Shown piece after piece: positions 18,984 through 28,006 of a stretch of 49,689 nt of DNA. The position numbers and the translations under genes are program-made. Below the pieces are notes generated by a model. That model ran no database searches. It was not told the DNA's origin and worked only from the letters and a program-made list of their open reading frames with translations. Source of the stretch: JBPESN01 sp051710625 (GTDB lineage: Bacteria; Pseudomonadota; Gammaproteobacteria; Enterobacterales; Enterobacteriaceae). The first letter of the stretch is position 1. Each line of letters starts with the position of its first letter. Location: NCBI RefSeq assembly GCF_051710625.1, contig NZ_JBPESN010000014.1, positions 1-49,689 on the forward strand, read 5' to 3'.

Positions 18984-19272
18984 CTTTTCTCCTCAACGCC
19001 AGGCAGAGCGCTTTGCTCCGTCAGTTAAAATTTTAGCTGAATATTATTTAACGCCTAGCTTTTAAGCGACAAATTTCGCGCTCGACGCCTCAAGTCGTCC
19101 TGCACGGGGCCATGGCACGGTATGGCTCAGGGCCGGACGGCGTTTGGCACGCGTGACGCGGCAAAATGTTCGGTAACATAAATTAGTGCGATTTGGGGCT
19201 TTTTCCTTCCGTTGGCGATGCTATGATGAGGCCATTTTCACCTTCCCTATCCTGATGAATGAGAAAGCTTAT

Positions 19273-19851
19273 ATGCTGAAAAAATACCTGATGCCGTTTG
19301 TGGCAATACTGTTGCTCTCTGGCTGCGCCGCCAGCACCAATACGCTGGATATTTCACCCAAGATCCAGTTGCCGCAGCAGGATCCGTCGCTGGTGGGCGT
19401 TACTGTCAGCGTTAACGGCGCCGACCAGCGGCCGGATCAGGCGTTAACCAAGGTTAACCGCGACGGCAAGCTGGTGACCCTGACGCCGTCGCGCGATCTG
19501 CGTTACCTGCTACAGGAAGTGCTGGAAAAACAGATGACCGCCCGCGGTTACATGATTGGTCCGAACGGCGCCGTGGATTTGCAGATCGTGGTCAATAAAC
19601 TTTACGCCGATGTTACCGGAGGCAATGTGCGCTATAACATCACCACGCGAGCGGATATCTCTATCATCGCCCAGGCGAAAAACGGCAGCAAGCAAGTGAA
19701 GAACTACCAGTCGCTGTACAATGTGCAGGGCGCCTTCCGCGCGACCAATGACAAGATCACCTGCGCCGTGGACAGCGTGCTAGCAGGCGTGATCAACGAC
19801 ATGGCGAACGACAGCAGCGTCAACAGTTTCATCAAACAAAACGCGCGCTAA
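19273..19851 (+). CDS. yajG: YajG, predicted lipoprotein
   Basis: YajG is a conserved outer-membrane lipoprotein of unknown role (YajG family). The start at 19273 gives a signal peptide ending in lipobox LLLSGC, so the mature protein begins at Cys 17. The 192 residues follow E. coli closely (QLPQQDPSLVGVTVSVNGAD, RDLRYLLQEVLEKQMTARGY, ending NSFIKQNAR). An in-frame ATG at 19255 would add six polar residues before the signal peptide and is less likely. It is divergent from bolA and precedes ampG, as in E. coli, where the two are linked. Confidence 0.93.
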   Translation: MLKKYLMPFVAILLLSGCAASTNTLDISPKIQLPQQDPSLVGVTVSVNGADQRPDQALTKVNRDGKLVTLTPSRDLRYLLQEVLEKQMTARGYMIGPNGAVDLQIVVNKLYADVTGGNVRYNITTRADISIIAQAKNGSKQVKNYQSLYNVQGAFRATNDKITCAVDSVLAGVINDMANDSSVNSFIKQNAR

Positions 19852-19908
19852 GCTTCCCCGTTCACCCGCCTGCCCGCGGTGCCGGATAGGTTAACCCGAA
19901 AGCCGTTT

Positions 19909-21107
19909 ATGACCATGACCTCCCTTCGTCTTGCTACCCTGACCCAGCGCCGTTCCGTCATTCTGCTGTGCCTCGGCTTTGCCTCCGGGGCTTACCGCTG
20001 GCGCTCACCTCCGGAACATTGCAGGCCTGGATGGACGGTGTGGCCCGGCTGGATCTTAAAACCATCGGCTTCTTCTCGCTGGTCGGGCAGGCGTACGTCT
20101 TCAAGTTTCTGTGGTCGCCGGTAATGGATCGCTACAGTCCGCCGCTGATGGACCGCCGGCGCGGCTGGCAGGCCACCTATTGGCTGATGGCCGCCCTCAT
20201 GCTGCTGGGCCTTGTCAGCACCCTGCTGGCGCCGGAGCCGGACCAGGCGATACCCAAGCCGGCCAGTCTGGAGCTGGCGATGATGGCGCCGCTGCGCGAT
20301 TTCTTCGGCCGCGATAACGCCTGGCTCGTCTTGATGCTGATTGTGCTTTACAAGCTCGGCGATGCCTTCGCACTCAGTCTGAGTACACCACTTTCCTTAT
20401 TCGCGTTCGCGGCGTCGGCTTCGATGCCGGTCAGGTCGGGATGATCAACAAAAGCCTGGGGCTGCTGGCGACCCTGGTCGGCACGCTGGCGGGCGGATTG
20501 CTGATGCAGTGGTTGTCGCTGTTTCGCGCCCTGTTGCTGTTCGGGCTCTTGCAGGCAGTATCCAACGCCGGCTATTGGGCGCTGGCGGTGACCGATAAGC
20601 ATCTGTGGTCTATGGCCGCGGCGGTCTTCGTCGAGAACCTGTGCGGCGGCATGGGTACCGCGGCTTTCGTCGCGCTGGCTGATGATGCTGTGTAATAAAT
20701 CCTATTCCGCTACCCAATTCGCGCTGCTGTCGGCGCTGGCCGCCGTTGGCCGGGTTTATGTCGGCCCCTCGCCGGCTGGTTTGTCTAATTGCACGGCTGG
20801 GCCTGGTTTTATTTCTTCTCCGTGGCGATATCTTTCCCGGGTCTGGGCCTGCTCATGCTGTGCCGCACTACGCTAACCCTCACCCAGCAAACCGGCGAAT
20901 TCCTGCGCCGTGGCCATTTCAACGCCGGTTATCGCCTGGCGCAGCGGCTGCTGGCGGCCGGCGCGCTGAGGCTGGTGCTGCCCAAGGCCGCGGGCATGGT
21001 GGCAGGCAAACGGCACAATCATGAATTTATGTTGGGAAATAGGTGCTCTTCTGCTCACGGTGAGTATACTCATAGGGTGCGTACTCGATTATCGCGCCAT
21101 GAAATGA
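19909..21107 (+). pseudogene. ampG: ampG, muropeptide permease, large deletion and frameshifts
   Basis: AmpG imports anhydromuropeptides for cell-wall recycling. The first frame gives LRLATLTQRRSVILLCLGFASG, then shifts to LPLALTSGTLQAWMDGVARL. At about 20168 MDRRRGWQ passes directly to ATYWLMAALMLLG, skipping some 85 residues present in E. coli. The rest is spread over several frames: DFFGRDNAWLVLMLIVLYKL, then MINKSLGLLATLVGTLAGG, then a frame with CNKSYSATQFALLSALAAVG. The tail IGALLLTVSILIGC ends at 21107. Even the first frameshift alone prevents a functional permease. Confidence 0.93.
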
Positions 21108-21233
21108 TCCCGCTAGCCGAAGCACGGTGACGTGTCATTGATGACCCAGGTCAGTGCGGCGCCGAATAAAATTTCGCGGCGGCGGGCGCATTCCGACTTA
21201 TTACTGTTTCGGCTTAAGGTCATTTTTTATTTA

Positions 21234-21485
21234 TGTCACAGGAGTGACAGTTTATCGCCTCTACTATTTTACAGGGTGCCTATTTACGTATTTGTAGTTT
21301 CTTTGTCAAAGAATGACATTGATTTGTTAACTCGATGACACAGATTACACGCTGTTATTCTTTCCGTTAACGGAATCTGGGTATTCTGAAGGTTAATTCT
21401 CTAAGCCTTTGTCGCGATTAATATTTTGTCATCATTCCCAACAGGTGTGACACGCCTGGCAGAATGCAGAAACATGTTTCTGACA
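21234..21485. repeat. Cluster of TGTCA/TGACA elements upstream of cyoA
   Basis: Eight copies of TGTCA or its complement TGACA lie within 252 bases, at 21234, 21245, 21304, 21314, 21336, 21427, 21448 and 21481. Two form tight inverted repeats: TGTCAC-AGGA-GTGACA (21234-21250, approximate right edge) and TGTCA-AAGAA-TGACA (21304-21318). About 0.5 copies would be expected by chance. They fill the 470-base gap between ampG and cyoA (21108-21577), directly before the promoter. I do not recognise the binding protein. Confidence 0.6.
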
Positions 21486-21499
21486 TAAGCTTAAGCGTG

Positions 21500-21528
21500 T
21501 TTACAGTACTGCAACCTTCCCGTAAAAT
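21500..21528 (+). promoter_or_regulatory. Sigma-70 promoter of cyoABCDE
   Basis: TTTACA (21500-21505) and TAAAAT (21523-21528) are separated by 17 bases, a good sigma-70 arrangement. The start codon of cyoA is about 50 bases downstream, after a leader with TTATTGAGG-like ribosome-binding sequence. Confidence 0.75.
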
Positions 21529-21577
21529 GCCCCCACATAAGAAACGACATTAGAGCACCTTTTATTGAGGTCGTTAG

Positions 21578-22513
21578 ATGAGACTCAGGAAATACAATAA
21601 ATATTTAGGGATGTCGTCGCTGTTTAGCGTCGCCGCGTTAGTTAGCGGCTGCAGCGACATGGTGTTAATGAATCCCAAGGGACAGATTGGACTGGAGCAA
21701 CGTTCATTAATACTGACCGCCCTCGGGCTGATGTCGATCGTCGTGATACCCGCTGTCGTCATGGCATTCGTCTTTGCCATTAAATATCGCGCATCTAATA
21801 CCAAGGCAACGTACAGCCCCAACTGGTCCCACTCCAGTAAGGTGGAACTGGTGGTGTGGGCGGTACCCATCCTTATCATCATTTTCCTGGCCACCCTGAC
21901 CTGGAAATCGACCCATGCGCTGGATCCGAGCAAACCCATTGTCTCAGACGCCAAAGCTGTCACCATCCAAGTTATCGCCATGGACTGGAAATGGCTGTTC
22001 ATTTACCCGGAGCAAGGCATCGCAACGGTAAACGAAATCGCTTTCCCGGCCAACGTACCGGTGAAGTTCGAGATTACCTCCAATTCGGTCATGAACTCCT
22101 TCTTTATTCCCCAGTTGGGCGGCCAGATTTATGCCATGGCCGGTATGAATGCCACCCTGCATCTCATTGCCAACGAGCCGGGCAACTATAAAGGCATTTC
22201 AGCGAACTTCAGCGGCCGGGGCTTTTCCGGTATGAAATTCACCGCCGTCGCCACGCCGGGTAAAGCCGGTTTCGACCAGTGGGTTCAGAAGGTCAAGGCA
22301 TCACCGGAAACGCTTGGTACCATGGAGGCTTACGAGCAGCTGGCGGCGCCGAGCGAGTATCATCCGGTCGAGTACTTCTCCAGCGTTAAACCCAGTCTGT
22401 ACCAGGATGTGATCGGCAAATTCATGGGCAAGGGGACGAGTATTGCCACTACCCAGGACAAAGAGATGGACATGAACATGGGTGAATACTTTCACGCGAG
22501 TACCGAGGAATAA
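21578..22513 (+). CDS. cyoA: Cytochrome bo3 ubiquinol oxidase subunit II
   Basis: CyoA is the membrane-anchored subunit II of the main aerobic quinol oxidase. The 311-residue protein (315 in E. coli) starts with a lipoprotein signal peptide and lipobox LVSGC, followed by two membrane helices (LILTALGLMSIVVIPAVVMA and VVWAVPILIIIFLATLTW) and a cupredoxin-fold periplasmic domain (DWKWLFIYPEQGIATVNEIA, SFFIPQLGGQIYAMAGM). As in other quinol oxidases the copper-A cysteines are absent. It is the first gene of an intact cyoABCDE operon; cyoB starts five bases after its stop. Confidence 0.97.
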   Translation: MRLRKYNKYLGMSSLFSVAALVSGCSDMVLMNPKGQIGLEQRSLILTALGLMSIVVIPAVVMAFVFAIKYRASNTKATYSPNWSHSSKVELVVWAVPILIIIFLATLTWKSTHALDPSKPIVSDAKAVTIQVIAMDWKWLFIYPEQGIATVNEIAFPANVPVKFEITSNSVMNSFFIPQLGGQIYAMAGMNATLHLIANEPGNYKGISANFSGRGFSGMKFTAVATPGKAGFDQWVQKVKASPETLGTMEAYEQLAAPSEYHPVEYFSSVKPSLYQDVIGKFMGKGTSIATTQDKEMDMNMGEYFHASTEE

Positions 22514-22518
22514 TAACG

Positions 22519-24513
22519 ATGTTCGGAAAATTAACGCTTGATTCGGTTCCGTACCATGAGCCGATCATTATGATAACCGTCGCCACCATCATTGTGATTG
22601 GTCTGGGGCTGGTGGCCGCCATTACCTATTTTGGTAAGTGGCAATACCTTTGGGATGAGTGGTTCACCTCGGTAGACCATAAGAAAATCGGCATCATGTA
22701 CATGATCGTGGCGTTCGTGATGCTGCTACGCGGCTTTGCCGACGCCATCATGATGCGCTCGCAGCAGGCGCTGGTTTCGGCGAACGAAGCGGGCTTTCTG
22801 CCGCCGCATCACTATGACCAGGTGGTAACCGCCCACGGCGTTATCATGATCATCTTCATGGCGACGCCATTCGTGGTCGGCCTAATGAACCTGGCGGTGC
22901 CGCTGCAAATCGGCGCCCGCGACGTTGCTTTCCCTTTCCTGAACTCCGTGAGTTTCTGGTTCTTCGTCGTCGGCGTTATCCTGATAAACATCGCCCTCGG
23001 CGTGGGTGAATTCGCCCAAACCGGTTGGGTTGCCTATCCGCCGCTGGCGGGTAAGGAGTACAGTCCCGGCGTCGGGGTCGATTACTGGATCTGGAGTATC
23101 CAGATAGCCGGTATCGGGACCACCCTGACCGGCGTGAACTTCTTCGCCACCATTTTGCGGATGCGCGCGCCCGGCATGCCGATGATGAAAATGCCGGTCT
23201 TTACCTGGGCCGCGCTGTGCACCAACGTGCTTATCATCGCCGCGTTCCCAATTTTGACCGTGACCATCGTACTGCTAACCCTGGATCGCTATCTGGGCAC
23301 CCATTTCTTCACCAATGACATGGGTGGCAATATGATGATGTACGTCAATTTGTTCTGGGCATGGGGCCATCCGGAAGTGTACATCCTGGTGCTGCCGGTA
23401 TTCGGCGTATTCTCGGAGGTGGTCGCCACCTTCTCGAAAAAGCGCCTGTTTGGCTATACCTCGCTGGTGTGGGCAACCATCGCCATTACCGTGCTGTCGT
23501 TCTGCGTCTGGCTGCATCACTTCTTTACCATGGGATCCGGCGCCAACGTCAACGCCTTCTTCGGCATCATGACGATGATCATCGCCATCCCGACCGGGGT
23601 GAAGATTTTTAATTGGCTGTTCACCATTTATCAGGGCCGGGTGGTGCTTAACTCCGCGATGCTGTGGACCGTGGGCTTCATCATTACCTTCTCCATCGGT
23701 GGGATGACCGGCGTGCTGCTGGCGGTACCCGGCGCTGACTTCGTGTTACATAACAGTCTGTTTCTGATCGCCCACTTCCATAACGTCATTATCGGCGGCG
23801 TGGTGTTCGGCTGCTTCGCCGGTATGACCTACTGGTTCCCGAAAGCGTTCGGCTATACCCTGAACGAAACCTGGGGAAAGCGCGCTTTCTGGTTCTGGAT
23901 TATTGGTTTCTACGTCGCCTTTATGCCGCTGTATGCGCTGGGCTTCATGGGGATGACCCGGCGTCTGAGCCAGCAGATCGACCCCGTTTTCCATCCGCTG
24001 TTGATGGTGGCCGCTGACGGCGCTGCGCTTATCGCGCTGGGTATCCTGTGCCAGGTCATCCAGATTGTGGTCAGCGTGCGCGATCGGGAACAAAACCGCG
24101 ACCAGACCGGCGATCCGTGGGGCGGCCGCACCCTGGAATGGGCGACCTCCTCTCCCCCGCCGTTCTATAACTTTGCCATCGTGCCGGAAGTGAACAATCA
24201 ACGCGATGTGTTCTGGGAAATGAAGAAAGAAGGGTCCGCCTATCAGAAACCGCTGGCGTATGAACCGATTCATATGCCGAAAAATACCGGCGCCGGCGTA
24301 ATTATTGCCGCCTTTAGCCTGGTGTTCGGCTTTGCTCTGATCTGGCATATCTGGTGGCTGGCGATCGTCGGGTTTGCCGGCATGATCGTGACCTGGATAG
24401 TTCACAGCTTCAATGAAGACGTGGATTATTATGTGCCGGTAGCGGAAGTCGAACGTATCGAGAACCGGCATTTTGCCCAAATCAGTGAAGCGGGCGAGAA
24501 GAATGTCAACTAA
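22519..24513 (+). CDS. cyoB: Cytochrome bo3 ubiquinol oxidase subunit I
   Basis: CyoB is the catalytic, proton-pumping subunit carrying hemes b and o3 and copper B. The product has 664 residues (663 in E. coli) with about 15 membrane helices. Heme and copper ligands are in the expected places: His in VVTAHGVIMIIFMATPFVVG, the cross-linked His-Tyr pair in AWGHPEVYILVLPVFGV, the His pair in CVWLHHFFTMG, and HFH in LIAHFHNVIIGGVVFG. The ubiquinol-site motif near the N-terminus (VMLLRGFADAIMMRSQQAL) is present. The end overlaps cyoC by 11 bases. Confidence 0.98.
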   Translation: MFGKLTLDSVPYHEPIIMITVATIIVIGLGLVAAITYFGKWQYLWDEWFTSVDHKKIGIMYMIVAFVMLLRGFADAIMMRSQQALVSANEAGFLPPHHYDQVVTAHGVIMIIFMATPFVVGLMNLAVPLQIGARDVAFPFLNSVSFWFFVVGVILINIALGVGEFAQTGWVAYPPLAGKEYSPGVGVDYWIWSIQIAGIGTTLTGVNFFATILRMRAPGMPMMKMPVFTWAALCTNVLIIAAFPILTVTIVLLTLDRYLGTHFFTNDMGGNMMMYVNLFWAWGHPEVYILVLPVFGVFSEVVATFSKKRLFGYTSLVWATIAITVLSFCVWLHHFFTMGSGANVNAFFGIMTMIIAIPTGVKIFNWLFTIYQGRVVLNSAMLWTVGFIITFSIGGMTGVLLAVPGADFVLHNSLFLIAHFHNVIIGGVVFGCFAGMTYWFPKAFGYTLNETWGKRAFWFWIIGFYVAFMPLYALGFMGMTRRLSQQIDPVFHPLLMVAADGAALIALGILCQVIQIVVSVRDREQNRDQTGDPWGGRTLEWATSSPPPFYNFAIVPEVNNQRDVFWEMKKEGSAYQKPLAYEPIHMPKNTGAGVIIAAFSLVFGFALIWHIWWLAIVGFAGMIVTWIVHSFNEDVDYYVPVAEVERIENRHFAQISEAGEKNVN

Positions 24514-25117
24514 GATCCTATCCAATCACGAAGCCGCCCATGCCGAGCATGGGCACCACGATACGGGAGCCACCAAAGTATTCGGCTTCTGGATCTACCT
24601 GATGAGCGACTGTATTCTGTTCGCCACCCTGTTCGCCACCTATGCCGTGCTGAGCAATAGCGTGGCGGGCGGACCGACGGGCAAGGACATTTTCGAGCTG
24701 CCGTTTGTGCTGGTCGAAACCTTCTTCCTGCTGTTCAGTAGTATCACCTACGGCATGGCAATCCTGGCCATGTACCGCGGTGACAAGAGCCGGGTCAAGG
24801 TCTGGCTAGGCCTGACTTTCCTGTTCGGCCTCGGCTTTATCTGCATGGAACTTTACGAGTTCCATCATTTGATTGCCGAAGGCTACGGGCCGGATCGCAG
24901 CGCCTTCCTGTCCGGCTTCTTCACGCTGGTGGGTACCCATGGTTTGCACGTCACCTCCGGCCTTATCTGGATTCTAATGATGATGGTTCAGGTCTCCCGT
25001 CGCGGTCTGACCCCGGTTAACCAAACTCGTTTGCAGTGCCTGAGCCTGTTCTGGCACTTCCTGGACGTGGTGTGGATTTGCGTCTTTACCGTGGTGTATT
25101 TAATGGGGGCACTTTAA
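24503..25117 (+). CDS. cyoC: Cytochrome bo3 ubiquinol oxidase subunit III
   Basis: CyoC stabilises the oxidase complex. The 204-residue protein equals E. coli CyoC. The start at 24503 (MSTKILSNHEAAHAEHGHHD) lies within the cyoB 3' end; the histidine-rich N-terminus is normal for the family. Five membrane helices can be counted, for example FWIYLMSDCILFATLFATYA and FWHFLDVVWICVFTVVYLMG; the motif GTHGLHVTSGLIW is conserved. Stop and next start overlap as TAATG at 25115-25119. Confidence 0.97.
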   Translation: MSTKILSNHEAAHAEHGHHDTGATKVFGFWIYLMSDCILFATLFATYAVLSNSVAGGPTGKDIFELPFVLVETFFLLFSSITYGMAILAMYRGDKSRVKVWLGLTFLFGLGFICMELYEFHHLIAEGYGPDRSAFLSGFFTLVGTHGLHVTSGLIWILMMMVQVSRRGLTPVNQTRLQCLSLFWHFLDVVWICVFTVVYLMGAL

Positions 25118-25449
25118 TGAGTCATGCATCCGCAGGGTATACTGGCACCAGCCACGACAGCCATAAGTCTTATTTGATTGGTTTTATTCTCTCCATCATC
25201 CTGACGGTGATTCCGTTTGCCATGGTGATGCAGGTCTCCGCCAGCGAAAGCACGCTGATCGCGGTGCTGGTAATTTGCGCAGTTGTGCAGATTGTGGTTC
25301 ATCTGGTGTACTTCCTGCACCTCAGTACGTCGTCCGAGCAGCAGTGGAATCTGATAGCCTTTGTGTTTGCGGCGATGATCATCGCCATCCTGGTGGTCGG
25401 CTCCTTGTGGATTATGTGGTACCTCAATCACAACTTAATGGGCCACTAA
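25117..25449 (+). CDS. cyoD: Cytochrome bo3 ubiquinol oxidase subunit IV
   Basis: CyoD is the small subunit IV that assists assembly of the copper-B site in subunit I. The 110-residue protein (109 in E. coli) has three membrane helices: YLIGFILSIILTVIPFAMVM, LIAVLVICAVVQIVVHLVYF and LIAFVFAAMIIAILVVGSLW, with the HLVYFLHL motif. It starts in a TAATG overlap with cyoC and is followed 15 bases later by cyoE. Confidence 0.97.
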   Translation: MSHASAGYTGTSHDSHKSYLIGFILSIILTVIPFAMVMQVSASESTLIAVLVICAVVQIVVHLVYFLHLSTSSEQQWNLIAFVFAAMIIAILVVGSLWIMWYLNHNLMGH

Positions 25450-25464
25450 CAGAGCGCAACGGTA

Positions 25465-26355
25465 ATGATTAAGCAATACCTGCAAGTAACAAAACCAGGA
25501 ATTATTTTCGGTAATCTAATTTCTGTCATCGGGGGCTTCTTGCTGGCCGCAAAGGGCCAGATTGATTATGCCCTGTTTCTCGTCACGCTGGTCGGTGTGT
25601 CGCTGGTGGTAGCCTCGGGTTGTGTGTTTAACAACTATATCGATCGCGATATCGACCGGAAAATGGAAAGGACTAAAAACAGGGTCCTGGTGAAAGGATT
25701 AATTTCTCCGAAAGTCAGTCTGGTTTACGCTACGGTGCTAGGTATTGCCGGTTTTGCGTTGTTGTATCTGGCGGCGAATCCGCCGGCCATGTGGCTGGCG
25801 GTGATGGGCTTTATCGTCTATGTCGGCGTGTACAGCCTGTATATGAAGCGCAAATCCGTCTACGGTACGCTTATCGGCAGTTTGTCCGGCGCGGCGCCGC
25901 CGGTCATCGGTTACTGCGCCGTCAGCGACCGGTTCGACACCGGCGCGCTGATTCTGCTGCTGATCTTCAGTCTGTGGCAAATGCCACATTCCTATGCCAT
26001 TGCCATTTTCCGCTTCAAGGACTATCAGGCAGCGTCGATTCCGGTCTTGCCGGTCAAACGCGGCATTTCGGTCACGAAACACCACATTACCCTGTATATC
26101 ATCGGGTTCATGGTGGCCACGCTGATGCTGACGTTGAGCGGTTATGCCGGCTACAAATACCTGATCGTCGCCGCCTCGGTGAGCGTTTGGTGGCTGGGCA
26201 TGGCGTTGCAAGGCTATAAATTGGCCAATGACGATAAAGTGTGGGCGCGCAAGCTATTCATTTTCTCGATCGTGGCCATCACCTCGTTGAGCGTGATGAT
26301 GTCGGTAGACTTCATGGTGCCGTCCGCCACCAGCCTGCTCACTTACCTCGGGTAA
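25465..26355 (+). CDS. cyoE: Protoheme IX farnesyltransferase (heme O synthase)
   Basis: CyoE attaches a farnesyl group to protoheme, giving the heme O needed by CyoB. The 296-residue integral membrane protein is full length. The UbiA-type motif NNYIDRDIDRKMERTKNRVL near residue 50 provides the aspartates that bind magnesium-diphosphate, and a second loop has YAIAIFRFKDYQAASIPVLP. It ends the cyo operon; farnesyl diphosphate would come from the IspA encoded further right. Confidence 0.97.
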   Translation: MIKQYLQVTKPGIIFGNLISVIGGFLLAAKGQIDYALFLVTLVGVSLVVASGCVFNNYIDRDIDRKMERTKNRVLVKGLISPKVSLVYATVLGIAGFALLYLAANPPAMWLAVMGFIVYVGVYSLYMKRKSVYGTLIGSLSGAAPPVIGYCAVSDRFDTGALILLLIFSLWQMPHSYAIAIFRFKDYQAASIPVLPVKRGISVTKHHITLYIIGFMVATLMLTLSGYAGYKYLIVAASVSVWWLGMALQGYKLANDDKVWARKLFIFSIVAITSLSVMMSVDFMVPSATSLLTYLG

Positions 26356-26376
26356 CCCTCGGCGGTTGTCCGTTTC

Positions 26377-26396
26377 GGCAGGGCGCAGGCCCTGCC
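26377..26396 (+). terminator. Hairpin terminator of the cyo operon
   Basis: A perfect eight-base stem, GGCAGGGC/GCCCTGCC with loop GCAG, lies 22 bases after cyoE and is followed by CTCTTTCTC. The T tract is imperfect, so termination may be partial. Confidence 0.65.
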
Positions 26397-26567
26397 CTCT
26401 TTCTCTCGTTTCACTTCATTAACAGCCAGGGCGTTAAGCGTTTTCCGGTGCCGTGCCGGCTCGCATATCGCGTATGGGCGATGACGTTAACATCTGTTAA
26501 ATATCATTCGATTTCCCGTCCTGCGTTATGGCATTACAATGGCCCGGTAAGATTTTTCGAGGTAGTG

Positions 26568-27929
26568 ATGAACGACACAAAAATGACCGGCATGGAGCTG
26601 CGGGCCACCTGGGGCCTGGGCACGGTATTTTCTTTGCGCATGCTGGGCATGTTCATGGTATTGCCGGTGTTAACCACCTATGGGATGGCGCTACAGGGCG
26701 CCAGCGAAGCGCTCATCGGCCTGGCCATCGGTATCTACGGGCTGGCGCAGGCGGTGTTTCAGATCCCCTTCGGACTGGTATCCGACCGCGTCGGCCACAA
26801 GCCGCTTATCGTCGGCGGTTTGCTGATCTTTGCCCTCGGCAGCGCCATCGCCGCGCTGACCGACAGCATATGGGGCGTTATCCTCGGCCGCGCGCTGCAG
26901 GGATCGGGCACCATTGCCGCTGCGGTCATGGCGCTGCTGTCGGATTTGACCCGCGAGCAGAACCGCACCAAAGCGATGGCGTTTATCGGCGTCAGTTTTG
27001 GCGTGACCTTTGCCATCGCCATGGTAGTCGGCCCCATTATGACCCATGCCATCGGTCTTAACGGCCTGTTTTGGGACATCACCGCGCTGGCGTTGGCAGG
27101 GGTCGCGCTCACCCTGTTAGTGGTGCCCACCGCCGGCGCCCATACGCTTAATCGAGAATCGGGCATCGTGCGCGGCAGTTTCGGCAAAGTCCTGGCCAAT
27201 CTGCAGCTGCTGAAACTTAACGTGGGAATTTTTTGCCTGCATGCCATGTTGATGTCGAGTTTCGTCGCCCTGCCGCCCATGATGGCCCGTGCCGGCTTTT
27301 TGCCCGGCGACCAGTGGAAAGTGTACCTAGTCACCATGCTGGTTTCATTCGCCGCGGTGGTGCCGGCTATCATTTATGCCGAAGTCAAACGGCGCATGAA
27401 AGGCGTGTTTCTGGGCTGCGTGACGCTGCTGCTGGTTGCCGAGCTGGTATTGCTCGCGGCGGGCGGACATCTCTGTGTCATGTTCGCCGGCATTCAAATG
27501 TTCTTCTTGGCGTTCAACATCATGGAAGCTCTGCTGCCTTCGCTTATCAGCAAAGAGTCGCCGGCCGGCTATAAAGGCACCGCGATGGGCGTTTACTCCA
27601 CCAGCCAGTTTCTCGGCGTGGCGTTCGGCGGCACGCTCGGCGGCTTTTTGTTTCAACTCGAAGGTGACTGGCTGGTGTTTCTGGCAGGCGCGGCGATAGC
27701 GCTGGCGTGGTGGCTTGTCAGCATTACGCTGCGCGAGCCGCCCTACGTAAGCAGTCTGCGCATTGCTCTGCCCGACTGCATGGCGGCCGATGGTCAGTTG
27801 GCTCAGCGTCTCCAGGCGCAGCCGGGCGTCACCGAGGTGGTGGTGGTGCCCGAAGAGCGCAGCGCCTATGTCAAGGTCGATACCAAACAGACCAGTCGCG
27901 CGGCGCTGGAAAAAACGGTCGCGGCCTGA
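26568..27929 (+). CDS. yajR: YajR, major facilitator transporter
   Basis: YajR is a proton-driven major facilitator of uncertain substrate. The 453-residue protein (454 in E. coli) has twelve membrane helices, the inner-loop motif A between helices 2 and 3 (LVSDRVGHKPLIVGG), RALQGSGTIAAAVMALLSD in helix 4, and the extra C-terminal soluble YAM domain from about residue 390 (EPPYVSSLRIALPDCM, ending KTVAA). The start at 26568 (MNDTKMTGMELRATWGLG) agrees with E. coli; the longer open frame upstream overlaps cyoE and has no match. It is intact and convergent with the broken yajQ. Confidence 0.95.
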   Translation: MNDTKMTGMELRATWGLGTVFSLRMLGMFMVLPVLTTYGMALQGASEALIGLAIGIYGLAQAVFQIPFGLVSDRVGHKPLIVGGLLIFALGSAIAALTDSIWGVILGRALQGSGTIAAAVMALLSDLTREQNRTKAMAFIGVSFGVTFAIAMVVGPIMTHAIGLNGLFWDITALALAGVALTLLVVPTAGAHTLNRESGIVRGSFGKVLANLQLLKLNVGIFCLHAMLMSSFVALPPMMARAGFLPGDQWKVYLVTMLVSFAAVVPAIIYAEVKRRMKGVFLGCVTLLLVAELVLLAAGGHLCVMFAGIQMFFLAFNIMEALLPSLISKESPAGYKGTAMGVYSTSQFLGVAFGGTLGGFLFQLEGDWLVFLAGAAIALAWWLVSITLREPPYVSSLRIALPDCMAADGQLAQRLQAQPGVTEVVVVPEERSAYVKVDTKQTSRAALEKTVAA

Positions 27930-27964
27930 GGCGACGCGGGAAGGATAAACGGGCTAAGACTAGC

Positions 27965-28000
27965 TTGCGGCGCCGGCAGGAACCAAGTTCGGCGCCGCAA
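27965..28000. repeat. Perfect inverted repeat between yajR and yajQ
   Basis: TTGCGGCGCCG (27965-27975) and CGGCGCCGCAA (27990-28000) form an 11-base perfect stem with a 14-base loop between the convergent yajR and yajQ stops. No T tract follows on either side, so it may be a rho-aided or mRNA-stabilising hairpin rather than a classical terminator. Confidence 0.7.
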
Positions 28001-28006
28001 CGCAGG

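Noticed and set aside
21234..21250. CRP site upstream of cyoA
   Set aside because: The repeat is TGTCA-N6-TGACA, not TGTGA-N6-TCACA, so the important bases differ.
23746..24525. Minus-strand open frame opposite cyoB
   Set aside because: Shadow of the cyoB coding frame; Arg/His-rich with no family similarity.
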